This document shows positions 10,882 through 21,039 of a DNA stretch of 64,000 nt, one piece after another. Position 1 is the first letter of the stretch; every line of letters begins with the position of its first letter. The notes beneath the pieces were generated by a model. That model saw only the letters and a program-made list of their open reading frames with translations. It made no database searches and was not told the origin of the DNA. The stretch comes from Limnoperna fortunei (Eukaryota; Mollusca; Bivalvia; Mytilida; Modiolidae). The translations under genes and the position numbers were made by a program. The DNA is taken from NCBI GenBank assembly GCA_944474755.1, contig OX104124.1, positions 45,957,342 to 46,021,341 of the forward strand, read 5' to 3'.

Positions 10882-13800
10882 TTAAATATTAACAAAAAGC
10901 TTGTCATTTGAAATGAAACACAATATATTACCAAAACACCAAAAATCTGAAAAGAAATCAACATTATTTAAAAACTTACAATATGCAAATTCTATTGCCA
11001 ACCGGGCGCGGATGCGCGACCTAAATTCCTTGAGTGGATCTGTCTCTCCGCCTCTGGTTCTTAGGTGTTGCAGGGTCACATAGGTGGCCATCTTCACCTG
11101 GGTGGCAATCCACTGGAACAGTCGTCTTGGGATCCTGTACCGCTTGGTCCATCGTTGCGTGTTGGTACATTCTCCCAACACGACTGTTCCGTCCTTCATC
11201 ATCATTGGTTGTCTGGTAGCCTCTGGACAGCCGACCCTGGATGACGTGTGGTCGGCTGATACTGGAAATTCTGGACAGCTGATCCTAGGTAGCGGTGGAT
11301 CAGCTGGACTCGATCTCCTTACTGGACAGCTGTCCGAGGATGGCGTGTGGACAGCTGGAGGAGATCGATTTGCACTGACCTTAGGTGGCGTTTGGTCAGT
11401 GCTAGAAAAAGTAAAAGGTCCAAATATTAAAGAGTCTTTGGAACTAATATCATTTGGAATTAAATTGAATAAAATATTTTGAACATAACTTAAAAGCCCT
11501 TGTAAACGTGGACAGGAAACAAAAATATGATACAAGTCCTCTTGCAAACCACAAGACGGACATGCATCCGACTGCTGATAACCAGCTTTACAGAAAAATT
11601 TACCGGTTGAAATAGCACCATGAAGGATTCTCCAGTTAAGGTCACCTTCATGCATGCTATGAGGATATTCATAAACATGACTATATATGACATTAGGGGG
11701 CATATTTAATTGTAAAATATTACACCAAGGGGATATTAACTTTTTAGTATGGAAATTATTAAAATTTTGAACAACAGATAACAAATAAATCACTTTCTTG
11801 GGACATTTATCTAGAACAACGCCCTTACTTAATTCAGGCGCATTGTCAACATCTAATTTAAAAATGTATTGGTGAGCAACACCAACATCAATATCATTAT
11901 TTAAAAAACGGTCAATCAATATAGTCCACTCCGGAGGAAAAGACGACCATAGTAAATCTAGATGTTGTTGGATACAGCGTTCAGAACGAATGCTTAATAT
12001 GCCAACAAGATCTGCTGCAGTTAATTTTCTTTTCAAACTAGTATCGAAAAGATCTTTAACTTTGGTCATACAGGCAATTACAAAATTTTCAAAATAAAAA
12101 GGTTCATCGGTTTTAGGGTTAACTAATAAAGGGTTAAAAAACAAAGGTTCTTCTAAAATGTCTGCAACTGAGATGTCATCTATTTTTATTCTAGACGATT
12201 CAAAATATTTCCAGGCTTTTATTAAATCTTGATAAAAGCTTGGGATGTTAGTATATTGAAAATCCCCATCAAGTAATAACAATTGAACATCATAATTCAA
12301 ATTAGAAACAGTAGACAAAAAATATTTACAAAAATAGTAACAAGGATGAACTTCTTCACCATTCATTAATGTCAAAAATCTGTACATAAACTGAATTCGA
12401 AAATCACGAATTCTAGATAAAATATGAACCAAACCCTGTCCTCCAGTACATACAGGAAGATATAACATTTCTTTGGAAACCCAATGTTTTCCTTGCCATA
12501 AAAAATCAACAAATTTATTTTGTATGGCGCTAATAATTTCATCGGGCACGGCCACAGAATTTAATCGATGCCACAATTTTGACGCGGAAAGTAAATTAAT
12601 AACAAGTGTTCGCCCTCTTAGTGACAAACCGCGGGCAAAAGGCTTCCACCTGTCAAGTTTGACAGAAATATCCTCCTCCATCCCTTCCCAATTTTGTTTA
12701 TAAAAATCTCTATTGTTTCCAACAAAAGTACCTAAAACCTTTAAACCTTTATTATTCCACTTGAGACCAAGTGGACAATCATTTCTATTTTTCCAACTTC
12801 CCACCCACAAACCTTCGGACTTTTGTAAATTAATTTTTGAATTGGAAGCTTTCTGGTATATATCTAACCAGAAAGACAACCTATCAAAATCAGAGTCCTG
12901 CGTTAAAAGAGTATCCAAATCATCTGCATAAGCAGATAAACAACTTTTCTTACCATCAGATAATGGTAGTTCAAGGCCTGATAAGCCGTCCTTTGACCTT
13001 AGTTTGTGTAAAAGAGGTTCAAGGCATATGGCATATAATTGACCAGACAAGGAACATCCTTGTCGTATACCTCTTTTAAATTGAAAAGGGGACGATAACG
13101 AGTTATTAATTTTAAGTAAACTATGTACATCTGTATAAATAGTTTTTATACAGGATATAAAATAATCTCCAAAACCGAAAGCTTCTAATGTCTTCATCAA
13201 ATAACCATGATGAACACGATCAAAAGCCTTCTCTTGGTCAAGGGAAACAATAGCAAGTGGGATATTTTCCTGATTAGCATAACACGTAGCATCAGAAATA
13301 AAACGAATATTATCACTGATATGACGACCGGGAACACAATAACTTTGATCGATATTTAATATATCGGGTAGAACGGTACGGAGTCTTAGCGAGAAAGCTC
13401 TCGTTAATATTTTATAGTCGCAACAGAGAAGAGACACAGGTCTCCAGTTTTTCAACAAACTACTGTCACCTTTCTTTGGAATCATCGTCAGAACGGCTCT
13501 TCTGCACGAAAGTGGAAGTCTGTTTTCTTCAATAGAAGAAACAAAAACTTCGTGCATATCCTTACCAACGATGTTCCAAAATGTTTTGTAAAATTCACTA
13601 GGAAGCCCATCAATACCAGGAGACTTATTGTTATTCATTTTTAAAACGGCAGAGGACAATTCATTATAACTTATAACACTATCTAATGTTTGTTTTTGGG
13701 TTTCATTTAATGTAGGAAGGTCTTTCAAAATCTTATTTTGACAACCTTCATCTACAGGATCGGGGCTATACAAGTCTGTGTAAAAATTTCGGGCAAGGGT

Positions 13801-15075
13801 TTTTATTTCCTGATCATAATCAGTTATACTGCCATCAGGCAAGGTTAAATGGGATAATAATTTTTTTGTACCACGTTTCTTTTCAAGGTCAAAGAAATAT
13901 TTTGTTGGTTTATCTGAATCATTAACATATTTGAATCTTGAACGAACCCAAGCACCACGGGCCTGGATTCGTTCAAGTTCAGATAACTGATTTTGCTTCT
14001 CAATTAAAATAGCATTGAGATCAGGGTTTGTTGTAATATTTGATTTTAATAATTCAATATCGGATTGTAAACCATCAAATTTATGTTTAAAATCATAATT
14101 CCTTTTAATGGAAAATTCTTGCGAAAGTTCCTTTATTTTGTATTTTCCACGATCCCACCAATCTTGGATACACTTAAACTCAGATTTCTGTAATTTCCAA
14201 GAAAGCCAAAAGTTACTTATCATGTCAACATACAATTTATCATCTAAAAGAGATGTATTTAAACACCAGTAAGCACTCTTGTGTTTATTTGGTATTTCTT
14301 TAAAATAAACACGAACGTAATCGTGATCAGAATATGAACATGGTTTTATTTCTGAGGATCGAATAAACTGACTATAGTGTTTAGATATATAAATTCGATC
14401 AAGTCTTGCGGCGACACCGTCATTTCTCGACCAGGAATAAGTTCTATCGTACGGGTGAATATTGCGAAACGTATCAATAAATTTGAAACGTTTAACAATA
14501 GATTTAAATTCATTACAAGAATGGGGGTGGGGTTCAATATCTCCTGTCCGATCTAGGGAAGGATTAGTAGTACAATTAAAATCACCTCCAAGAAATATTG
14601 GAATGGAAGAATCAAGTTGATTCAAATGGTGTTTTAAATATTTCAAAAAGTCTAGTTTTTCTTTTGAGCAAGTTGGGGAATAAACATTCAACAAATATAC
14701 AGTTTGCTCCTGTAGTTTGATAGTTGCATGTAAAATGCGACCGGGTAATATAACTTTGTGCTCTAGAATAGTATATTCTAAATTATTTGACAAACATATC
14801 GCTAATCCAGCAGAAAGAGTCGAGAGATGAGAGAACACAATTTCTCCTCTCCATATCATTTTCCATATACCTTCATCAGAAGGAATGGTATGGGTATCTT
14901 GAAGAAACACTATATCTGCATTTAATTTAGATTTCAAAGAATCTAATATAAAATATCTTTTAAAAGAGTCACGACAACCTTGAGTGTTCAGTGAAACTAA
15001 CGAAAAACCGGACATTACAATTGTAATTGCAATAAAAATACAGAACAAAAACGCATAATTAAGTGGACAATACAT
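10882..15075 (-). CDS. LINE ORF2: AP-endonuclease and reverse transcriptase, Tx1 clade
   Basis: A 1397-residue open frame that starts 23 nt after the ORF1 stop. The N-terminal ~240 residues are an AP endonuclease (SLNTQG, GGDFNC, RLDRIYIS, SYSDHDYV). The usual LQETH reads LQDTH, so the catalytic Glu is Asp. The RT follows around residues 470-770: SPGIDGLPSEFYK, WRPVSLL, SLDQEKAFDRV (motif A), GIRQGCSLSGQLY (motif B) and AYADDL (the intact catalytic pair). Near residue 1200 is the CPSCG..H..C zinc-binding motif. A Pro/Ser-rich, GC-rich stretch (about 1225-1290) follows, and the last ~36 residues are conserved in the truncated copy. The enzyme would nick target DNA and prime reverse transcription there. 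Activity is inferred. Confidence 0.9.
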   Translation of the reverse strand: MYCPLNYAFLFCIFIAITIVMSGFSLVSLNTQGCRDSFKRYFILDSLKSKLNADIVFLQDTHTIPSDEGIWKMIWRGEIVFSHLSTLSAGLAICLSNNLEYTILEHKVILPGRILHATIKLQEQTVYLLNVYSPTCSKEKLDFLKYLKHHLNQLDSSIPIFLGGDFNCTTNPSLDRTGDIEPHPHSCNEFKSIVKRFKFIDTFRNIHPYDRTYSWSRNDGVAARLDRIYISKHYSQFIRSSEIKPCSYSDHDYVRVYFKEIPNKHKSAYWCLNTSLLDDKLYVDMISNFWLSWKLQKSEFKCIQDWWDRGKYKIKELSQEFSIKRNYDFKHKFDGLQSDIELLKSNITTNPDLNAILIEKQNQLSELERIQARGAWVRSRFKYVNDSDKPTKYFFDLEKKRGTKKLLSHLTLPDGSITDYDQEIKTLARNFYTDLYSPDPVDEGCQNKILKDLPTLNETQKQTLDSVISYNELSSAVLKMNNNKSPGIDGLPSEFYKTFWNIVGKDMHEVFVSSIEENRLPLSCRRAVLTMIPKKGDSSLLKNWRPVSLLCCDYKILTRAFSLRLRTVLPDILNIDQSYCVPGRHISDNIRFISDATCYANQENIPLAIVSLDQEKAFDRVHHGYLMKTLEAFGFGDYFISCIKTIYTDVHSLLKINNSLSSPFQFKRGIRQGCSLSGQLYAICLEPLLHKLRSKDGLSGLELPLSDGKKSCLSAYADDLDTLLTQDSDFDRLSFWLDIYQKASNSKINLQKSEGLWVGSWKNRNDCPLGLKWNNKGLKVLGTFVGNNRDFYKQNWEGMEEDISVKLDRWKPFARGLSLRGRTLVINLLSASKLWHRLNSVAVPDEIISAIQNKFVDFLWQGKHWVSKEMLYLPVCTGGQGLVHILSRIRDFRIQFMYRFLTLMNGEEVHPCYYFCKYFLSTVSNLNYDVQLLLLDGDFQYTNIPSFYQDLIKAWKYFESSRIKIDDISVADILEEPLFFNPLLVNPKTDEPFYFENFVIACMTKVKDLFDTSLKRKLTAADLVGILSIRSERCIQQHLDLLWSSFPPEWTILIDRFLNNDIDVGVAHQYIFKLDVDNAPELSKGVVLDKCPKKVIYLLSVVQNFNNFHTKKLISPWCNILQLNMPPNVIYSHVYEYPHSMHEGDLNWRILHGAISTGKFFCKAGYQQSDACPSCGLQEDLYHIFVSCPRLQGLLSYVQNILFNLIPNDISSKDSLIFGPFTFSSTDQTPPKVSANRSPPAVHTPSSDSCPVRRSSPADPPLPRISCPEFPVSADHTSSRVGCPEATRQPMMMKDGTVVLGECTNTQRWTKRYRIPRRLFQWIATQVKMATYVTLQHLRTRGGETDPLKEFRSRIRARLAIEFAYCKFLNNVDFFSDFWCFGNILCFISNDKLFVNI
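11115..11190 (-). other. Nested 22-bp hairpin inside ORF2
   Basis: On the plus strand GGAACAGTCGT (11115-11125) pairs perfectly with ACGACTGTTCC (11180-11190). Inside it TTGGGA (11127-11132) pairs with TCCCAA (11173-11178), and GTACC (11137-11141) with GGTAC (11164-11168). The paired blocks are separated only by a single mismatch and a small internal loop. Confidence 0.8.
11228..11402 (-). repeat. Array of four hairpins with like loops and differing stems, inside ORF2
   Basis: Perfect stems occur at about 48-nt spacing: 11228-11236/11250-11258 (CAGCCGACC), 11276-11285/11297-11306 (CAGCTGATCC), 11327-11335/11349-11357 (CAGCTGTCC) and 11372-11380/11394-11402 (GCACTGACC). The loops are 13, 11, 13 and 13 nt and resemble one another (GATGACGTGT, GGTAGCGGT, GATGGCGTGT, GGTGGCGTTT). 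Arms differ between units, but each arm matches its own partner. The segment is translated as a Pro/Ser-rich stretch with ~16-residue periodicity and is far richer in GC than the rest of the element. Confidence 0.82.
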
Positions 15076-15098
15076 ATTGACTTAGATATATTTTATCT

Positions 15099-16649
15099 CT
15101 AAGCATGAGTTTTCAGGTAGGTTTTTAATTTCTTTATCAATTTATTTAAACGGGCTTTCATCTGGGAAGAGGACTCAGGGTTTCGTCGAAGGTCAATAAA
15201 ATCTTGACATAGTTGCCTGAGGTTGGTGGTATACTCTTGGCATTTTTCAACTGGCTTTTTATTACTTTTAAGTTCCAGAAGAAGTCTATCCAGCTCCTCA
15301 CTGGATAATTTGTGCTCAGTATCTACTACTATTTGTGACAGGTTTTGTTCTGACAAATCAGAGGATATAGACTCAATGTCTATATCCTCGTCTTCATTAG
15401 CGTTAAGAATGCAAGGGGGTGGTGGGGGTAAATCCCATATACATGTATTAGTTTCCCCAGCTACATCTGCAATTTTAGCCGTTGTAGGGGTTTTGGTACT
15501 AATAATAGAGTCATTGTGGTCTACTGCTTTCCTCTTAACTGCAGATTTAGCTGGCAGTTGATCATTCTCCAATTTTTCAACAGGGGTGTGAATATCAACA
15601 ATGACATTGGCAAGAGTAGATTGCCCAGACTTTGCCATTGTAGTAACATTGGCTGTGGTGTTAGATGCAGAGTCATGGACTATAGCATCTAAGGTAACAG
15701 ACTGCCCAGCTGTCCCAGTTGGCGGAACTGGTTCAGCCGTAAATGGGACATCTGTACTTGATTCTGACTTGTTGTTATCAGCAGTAGATTTGTTTTCTGG
15801 ACATCTGCTCTGAATATGTCCAGTATGCTTACATTTAAAACAAACTACATCGTCATTAAGAAATATTCTGTAGTTTTGTCTTTGGTAAAACATATCAAAA
15901 TATTCTGGTAACACTACACTGGGGTGGGGAATAAGGGAAACTTGTCTTCTAAAAGACTTTACATGTTTAAGAGCCGGTATTTTGATGCCTAGTGCAATAG
16001 GCTTAATGTCAGAAATGATGCGGCCATAACGCATCAATTCATCTTCCAATAAGTCATTAGGAATAAAAGGGGGACAGTTGGACAAAGTTACTTTTTTGGG
16101 GATCTTAACTAAACATTGAACATTAATAAATTCATCACCTATACTAAGGCCATTAGAACACAACAGTTCAACATCTTCAAGGTTGGATAGAAACACTACA
16201 ACCCCGGACCTCATACGAGAGGCAGCCACTATATTTTCAGGCTTTACAATAGTAGCAATAGCAACAACATATTGCTCAATAGAGATCGACTGTATGTTGG
16301 TTAACTTTACGTCATGTTTCCTTGAAACGAACCCAAACGGTTTATGTCCAAATGACGGCATGTCATCGTTCTGTTCAGATCCTACATTTTCTCGAACAGA
16401 CTCTATATTATTACCGGTTGACAAAGGTGAACTTTTTAATCTTGAACTTTCTCCGTTTGAATTTACAAAATTACTAACATTAGCCTGGGGCACGGATTTT
16501 ACACCTACCTTGGTTGGCATTGTCCTCTTGATTAAATTAAGGTCCCTATTGTCCTTGTCGTTTAACAAAGAATTGCTCGAGGCAATTACATTTGACAACT
16601 GAGTACTTTTACCCGTGACTACAACACTTGAAAATGAAGGAGACGCCAT
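15099..16649 (-). CDS. LINE ORF1: nucleic-acid-binding protein with CCHC zinc knuckle
   Basis: The frame is open up to 16769, but the ATG at 16649 (MASPSFSSVVVTGK) is the likely start, giving about 516 residues; the extra upstream residues are hydrophobic and read like UTR. The middle region (SGVVVFLSNLEDVELL, then PPFIPNDLLEDELMRYG) resembles the RRM-like folds of L1/Tx1 ORF1 proteins. A single zinc knuckle follows, CFKCKHTGHIQSRC. The tail is Thr/Ser-rich, with a charged helical C-terminus (EELDRLLLELKSN) that could form a coiled coil. These proteins coat the LINE RNA and form the ribonucleoprotein with ORF2. The stop lies 23 nt before ORF2. Confidence 0.85.
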   Translation of the reverse strand: MASPSFSSVVVTGKSTQLSNVIASSNSLLNDKDNRDLNLIKRTMPTKVGVKSVPQANVSNFVNSNGESSRLKSSPLSTGNNIESVRENVGSEQNDDMPSFGHKPFGFVSRKHDVKLTNIQSISIEQYVVAIATIVKPENIVAASRMRSGVVVFLSNLEDVELLCSNGLSIGDEFINVQCLVKIPKKVTLSNCPPFIPNDLLEDELMRYGRIISDIKPIALGIKIPALKHVKSFRRQVSLIPHPSVVLPEYFDMFYQRQNYRIFLNDDVVCFKCKHTGHIQSRCPENKSTADNNKSESSTDVPFTAEPVPPTGTAGQSVTLDAIVHDSASNTTANVTTMAKSGQSTLANVIVDIHTPVEKLENDQLPAKSAVKRKAVDHNDSIISTKTPTTAKIADVAGETNTCIWDLPPPPPCILNANEDEDIDIESISSDLSEQNLSQIVVDTEHKLSSEELDRLLLELKSNKKPVEKCQEYTTNLRQLCQDFIDLRRNPESSSQMKARLNKLIKKLKTYLKTHA

Positions 16650-16853
16650 CTTTAAACAAAAATGAACCAGTAAACCAAAAAACAATCCACCAAAAATCTC
16701 GGCAATCCGAGATGAAAATACAAAATACACCCCACAAAATGAAAGAGCTTCTTCTTCTGAACACAACAATACAAATATTTACGAACCACAATACAAAATA
16801 ACCAATAAATAAATGCTTTGAGCGGAGCTCCGAAAAACACGTCCTATCCCTTC

Positions 16854-16888
16854 AAGAAGAAGAAGAAGAAGAAGAAGAAGAAGAAGAA
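16854..16888. repeat. (GAA)n tract between the two Tx1-clade LINE copies
   Basis: About eleven AAG units. It borders the 5' end of the full-length copy and the 3' end of the truncated copy. Confidence 0.9.
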
Positions 16889-17079
16889 TTGAATTTTCAA
16901 TACCCTTTATTAATTAAAACATTATATCACAGTTTAACAAGGTATCAAAAATTCATAATACATAAAATATAATCCTAACAAATACAATATTATGACAAGC
17001 TTCAATAACAACTTTGAAAATACATAATTATGTAGACTTTAAACCCAAAAGTTAAAAAAATACATTAGAAATAATAAAA

Positions 17080-17234
17080 GACTTTGTCCAACTGATCAAA
17101 GTCAGTTTAAACCGATACAAGTCAATTTAAACTTTAACATTTTAACCTACCTATCTTTAAAATTAACGAAGCCTATAAAAGACTTTGTCCAAATGATCAA
17201 AGTCAACATGGACTGGTACAAGCCAGTCCATGTT
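17080..17234 (-). other. 3' UTR hairpins of the truncated LINE copy
   Basis: Type A hairpins lie at 17080-17103 and 17181-17204. Hairpin B1 at 17104-17133 carries changes in both arms and is less perfect. Hairpin B2 at 17205-17234 keeps the perfect 12-bp stem with one loop change (TACAAG for TACACG). Confidence 0.75.
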
Positions 17235-17311
17235 TTAACCTTTATTTTATCGTGGTTTACAATATATATAAAGAGAACAAAAATAGATACATCAAATCAA
17301 TTAACTTACCA

Positions 17312-17425
17312 TCATATATTTACAATAAGCTTGTCATTAGTAATATAACATAAAACATTGTTAAAACACCAAAAAAAATCTGAAAAAGAATCTACATTAT
17401 TGATATACCTATAGTAGGCAAATTC
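17312..17425 (-). pseudogene. ORF2 C-terminal remnant in the truncated LINE copy
   Basis: It encodes EFAYYRYINNVDSFSD, then CFNNVLCYITNDKL and VNI, aligned with the last ~36 residues of the intact ORF2. It has no start or upstream part. Confidence 0.75.
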
Positions 17426-17430
17426 GAAAA

Positions 17431-17447
17431 AAGAAGAAGAAGAAGAA
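17431..17447. repeat. (GAA)n tract at the 5' side of the truncated LINE copy
   Basis: A short AAG run directly beyond the truncation point, so both copies are bracketed by the same trinucleotide. Confidence 0.8.
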
Positions 17448-17449
17448 CA

Positions 17450-18185
17450 ACAAACATATCCTAAACTTCTTGCAGTAATGTCAACAATGAGGGGGTTCCG
17501 ATGTTTAACTGTCTTAGTATTTATAATAACAAGTATTGACACACCATTTAACAAAAAAGAAGCTAGTAGTAATCACAATATTGCTTATGCGACATTGAAC
17601 TGTCAGAATACGATGGACAATGTTTCTACGAATATTTCCCATTTATTTCTATTGGGAAATGACCTATGTCCAAACTAATGCACTATGCTCTTCTACCGCT
17701 TTAAACATATTCGAAATTTATCCTTGTCCATACCAATAGCTCTATAATATAGTTACCATCGAATTAGTATCTTGCGACTTGTCAGCGGATACGTATCATT
17801 AAACCCATGACCAGCCAGAAACCTTTGTGGGTATTGCTACAAGCTGGTTGCTAAGAATCACAGGGCTGTCATTCGTGACGCCTGCTTACTATGGTAGCAC
17901 ATAACGTGTGCTGACATTACCCTAATAACATATGTAATAATGACTCATTGTAACGAGGGATGCAAATAATGTGACAATTTCAAATTCTCAGAGGTTTTTT
18001 TTAATATCAACTAACTGTGTAGACCACCTTAGTAGTAATGCCAGTAATAATAAAACATCTAATGTCAGTAATTATTTACAACCTCATGATGAAAGTATTG
18101 TATGAATATCATGAAATTAGTTACATTTTACTAATAATAATGAATAAGACACCAATACAATTAGAAACATTTTTGACAAACTAAC
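17450..18185. other. No recognised feature
   Basis: AT-rich sequence without a recognisable exon, RNA or transposon; it leads into the CR1-like LINE remnant. Confidence 0.4.
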
Positions 18186-18189
18186 AAAA

Positions 18190-19520
18190 TTGAAAAAGAA
18201 CAATCCAAAGGGATTTATATGTACTTACCTAAACATCAATGGTGTAAGACATAAAATATGTCACATTAAGGAAAGTTTGATGAATAAAACTGTAGACCTC
18301 ATCTTAGCAGAAACAAAAATCGGCCAATCTTTTGTAGATACACAATTTCAAGTTGACAACTACAGTCTCTGGATAAGGGACCGTGATAAATATGGTAGTG
18401 GAGTGATGGTATACCAAAGATCGGAACGGAGACCGAAAGAAACATTATGAAATTGAATCTATATATTATATATACTATTATAAACAATAAGAAATGGTTT
18501 ATCTCTGGTGTGTACAAACACATTTCTATGAAGGAGTATGTTTTCTCAAGTGATTTTATCAAAAATACAGATAAACTTACAAGTTCATATGATAACAGAC
18601 AAATAAATCAAAATTTTCTGCAGACTTATTTATGACTGTGGTCTTACTGATGTCGACAATTTAATATCAGCTCAACTTAAAACAGTGATACTCTTAGACA
18701 AAGCTTAACAGTATCATACAGAAGTTATACACACTTTAATCATGATCAATTTATTGCTGATCTAGATTGTGCTGGCCTTGACGATAACTATAATTGGGAT
18801 GCAAATCTAAATGTTAACAAATGTTATAAAAAATATTAATAGTAATGGGTTCATGTATATAATAAACATGTGCCTAATAAACAAAGGAAAATAGCTAAAC
18901 ACCCTTCACCTTTTATAAATAGCACCTTGAAAAAGTCAGTATATAGAAAACGCAACTATAAGATGTATAAAGATAAAACATCCTGGGAGAGGTATAGAAT
19001 ACAAAGACATAATGTTACAAACATAAAGAGGGAATCTATCAGAGACTATTTTTACATGCATTGCTAGTGGCCTAAAACAGAAAGATTGTTTTGGCTCACA
19101 ACAAAGCCGTTTTTGACAAATAAGGGATGTAATTTTGAGTCTGTCATTATAATTAATGGAAATGATAATTTACTTACAAATCAGAGAGACATTCTAAAAG
19201 TTCGTAATGGTTTATTAATAAATGTTTCAAAAATATTGGTCTATACTCTATTAGTTTAAATATTGATCATCCTGCCATCTCAAAAAATGTACTAGTAGAG
19301 AAAAGTTTTGTTGAAAAGCAAATGAATACACATGATATTTGAAAAGCAATTGGCTATGATCAAATACCTCCTTAAATTCTGAAAATAGAATCGGCAGTAT
19401 TTATGCATATTACCGTCTTAATAAATAAAAGTTTAAAGACATTTGTTTTTCCAGATATGCTGAAAGTAGCGCAGGTAGTCGCAGTGTATACAAAACCTGC
19501 ATTTAACGTAAGGTAAGCAA
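18190..19520 (+). mobile_element. Decayed CR1/Jockey-type LINE (endonuclease to RT start)
   Basis: Fragments in several frames follow LINE order. First is an AP-endonuclease N-terminus (GFICTYLNINGVRHK, LILAETKIGQSF, DKYGSGVMVY at 18210-18420). Next come a linker with PSPFINSTLKKSVYRKRNYK (18895-18965), then RRES-type basic text ending in DYF. A broken RT start lies at 19230-19500 (SLNIDHPAIS, AIGYDQIPP, FPDMLKVAQVVAVYTKP). Stops and frameshifts are frequent and the catalytic RT motifs are absent. Confidence 0.7.
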
Positions 19521-19569
19521 AGTGACTAATCTGTAAATCATATAGTATGTGATGGATGAATGTCAAATA

Positions 19570-21035
19570 CATACTTAGTTGAATCTCTTAAAGAGGGATG
19601 ATAGCTAATGTTCAATGAATACAAGTAATAACAAATGTTGGATAGTGAAACAGATGTGGGTACTCTTAATATACATGTACTACTACTATCTTTGAATATA
19701 TGAACTATGATAAATAAGGTAAAGTGTTATGAGTTTTGTTAAAGAAATAACTCTCTGTGATCGGTTTGTACTCTGTTAATAATGTTTATTATGTTATGTT
19801 ATGGTTAAACAAAACTGTGTATTTTTCAGAAGTAACATGCAGAATTATCAATTCTGAAATTATTTTCCCTTGTGTGCAAGACCTTTGTAATGCAACTTAT
19901 AGTTGCACAGGATAATCTGCCACAGTTTACAGATAATGCAGCAATGACTGATATGATCAACACTAACTTGTTTGTTTTAAACATTAATTCCAAACAAAAC
20001 AAACTAACTTATATAGTTTAATACATGGTATATGCAGAATGCAACTGTTCATATCCTGGAAAACTTGCTTCGTATCTTCCTTTACCCTTTTCAAACATGT
20101 TTTAAGTTCAATAGTTAATACAATCCTGACGTCAATGATAACTGGTTTAAACCTTACAAGGACTAAAAATTTTTCTTGGGTTTCAAAAAAGTGTTTCACA
20201 AGTAGTAAATAGGTTATATGCAAACACCTTAAAAAGGCATAACAAGTTGTGTAATAAAAATACACGGATAACATTTTTCATTATTATTGTAAATTATCCA
20301 AGTAGTGCTTAAAGTTCAATTAAAGATTAAGTGGAAATAAGTACTGCAAGTACTTCACTAGATAGCAAAATCTAAACGAAGGTCCAGTACAGACTGACAG
20401 CTTAGAAACTAGATATCAATTATTAATTTATATAATAAGCGAGCATGTTATTTTTATAAACAAAAAATATAGATTTTTAATCTTTAATTTATTTCCCAAA
20501 TATTTTTAAATATTTAAAAATAAATATGATTATTGTTTTTAACAGACAGTGGGACAATAATTGCATAATAAATTGTTGATAAGTTTCAATAATATTTACT
20601 CATTAAAAGCAATTAGTTTGACTTAAATTATTGACATATTGTTCGATTTTATCGTTGGATACTACGATTGTAGATACGTAACCCCTCATTCAAACAACGT
20701 TTGCGTCAGAAAGGGCTCAAAAAATATAATTACATAATTATCATTACAACCCATGAAATATTAAAATCCGTAATCTTTCTATCTTCAGGGCCAATAACTT
20801 ATGCAAAGGTAGGAATGTGTGTAATGATAGTTTTTGTTTGAAAGGCTTCAGAATTTGATAAGATACAAAACCTGCCCCTGGCATGTTATTGCAGTTTTGC
20901 AGTAATGCAATTGTCTCTACGACTTTATACTTTGTATCGAATAATTCTACTACTAAAACTTGATGCATTTTAAAATTATACTTTACGTTTATTTGGTTAA
21001 ATGATCTTTAACTCTAGCATTTTTTCAACTGGTCA
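19570..21035. other. No recognised feature
   Basis: AT-rich DNA with short open frames that lack coding character on either strand. Confidence 0.4.
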
Positions 21036-21039
21036 ATCA

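Larger units (their letters stand above)
10443..16854 (-). mobile_element. Full-length Tx1-clade LINE in a TTC microsatellite
   Basis: A complete ~6.4-kb non-LTR retrotransposon: 5' UTR (16650-16854), ORF1 with a CCHC knuckle, ORF2 with AP-endonuclease and RT, and a 3' UTR with hairpins (10443-10881). Both long frames are open, which points to a recent insertion. It is bordered by GAA tracts on both sides, and the second, truncated copy next to it is too. Microsatellite-specific Tx1-clade elements (Kibi in TC and Koshi in TTC repeats) are known from fish; a Koshi-like insertion habit fits here. Whether it belongs to the same lineage needs a phylogeny. Confidence 0.85.
16888..17426 (-). mobile_element. 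5'-truncated second copy of the Tx1-clade LINE
   Basis: It matches the last ~540 bp of the full-length element (10443-10990): the TTGAATTTTCAATACCC terminus, the 3' UTR hairpins and the ORF2 C-terminus. It is cut off just after GGCAAATTCG, where the full element continues into ORF2, and then meets a second GAA tract. It is diverged enough from its neighbour to be a separate insertion. Confidence 0.85.

Noticed and set aside
11034..11482. Plus-strand open frames within the LINE
   Set aside because: They lie opposite the GC-rich hairpin segment of ORF2; their Gly/Ser-rich text is the mirror of that coding strand.
15223..16602. Plus-strand open frames opposite LINE ORF1
   Set aside because: Antisense shadows of a clear ORF1 with zinc knuckle.
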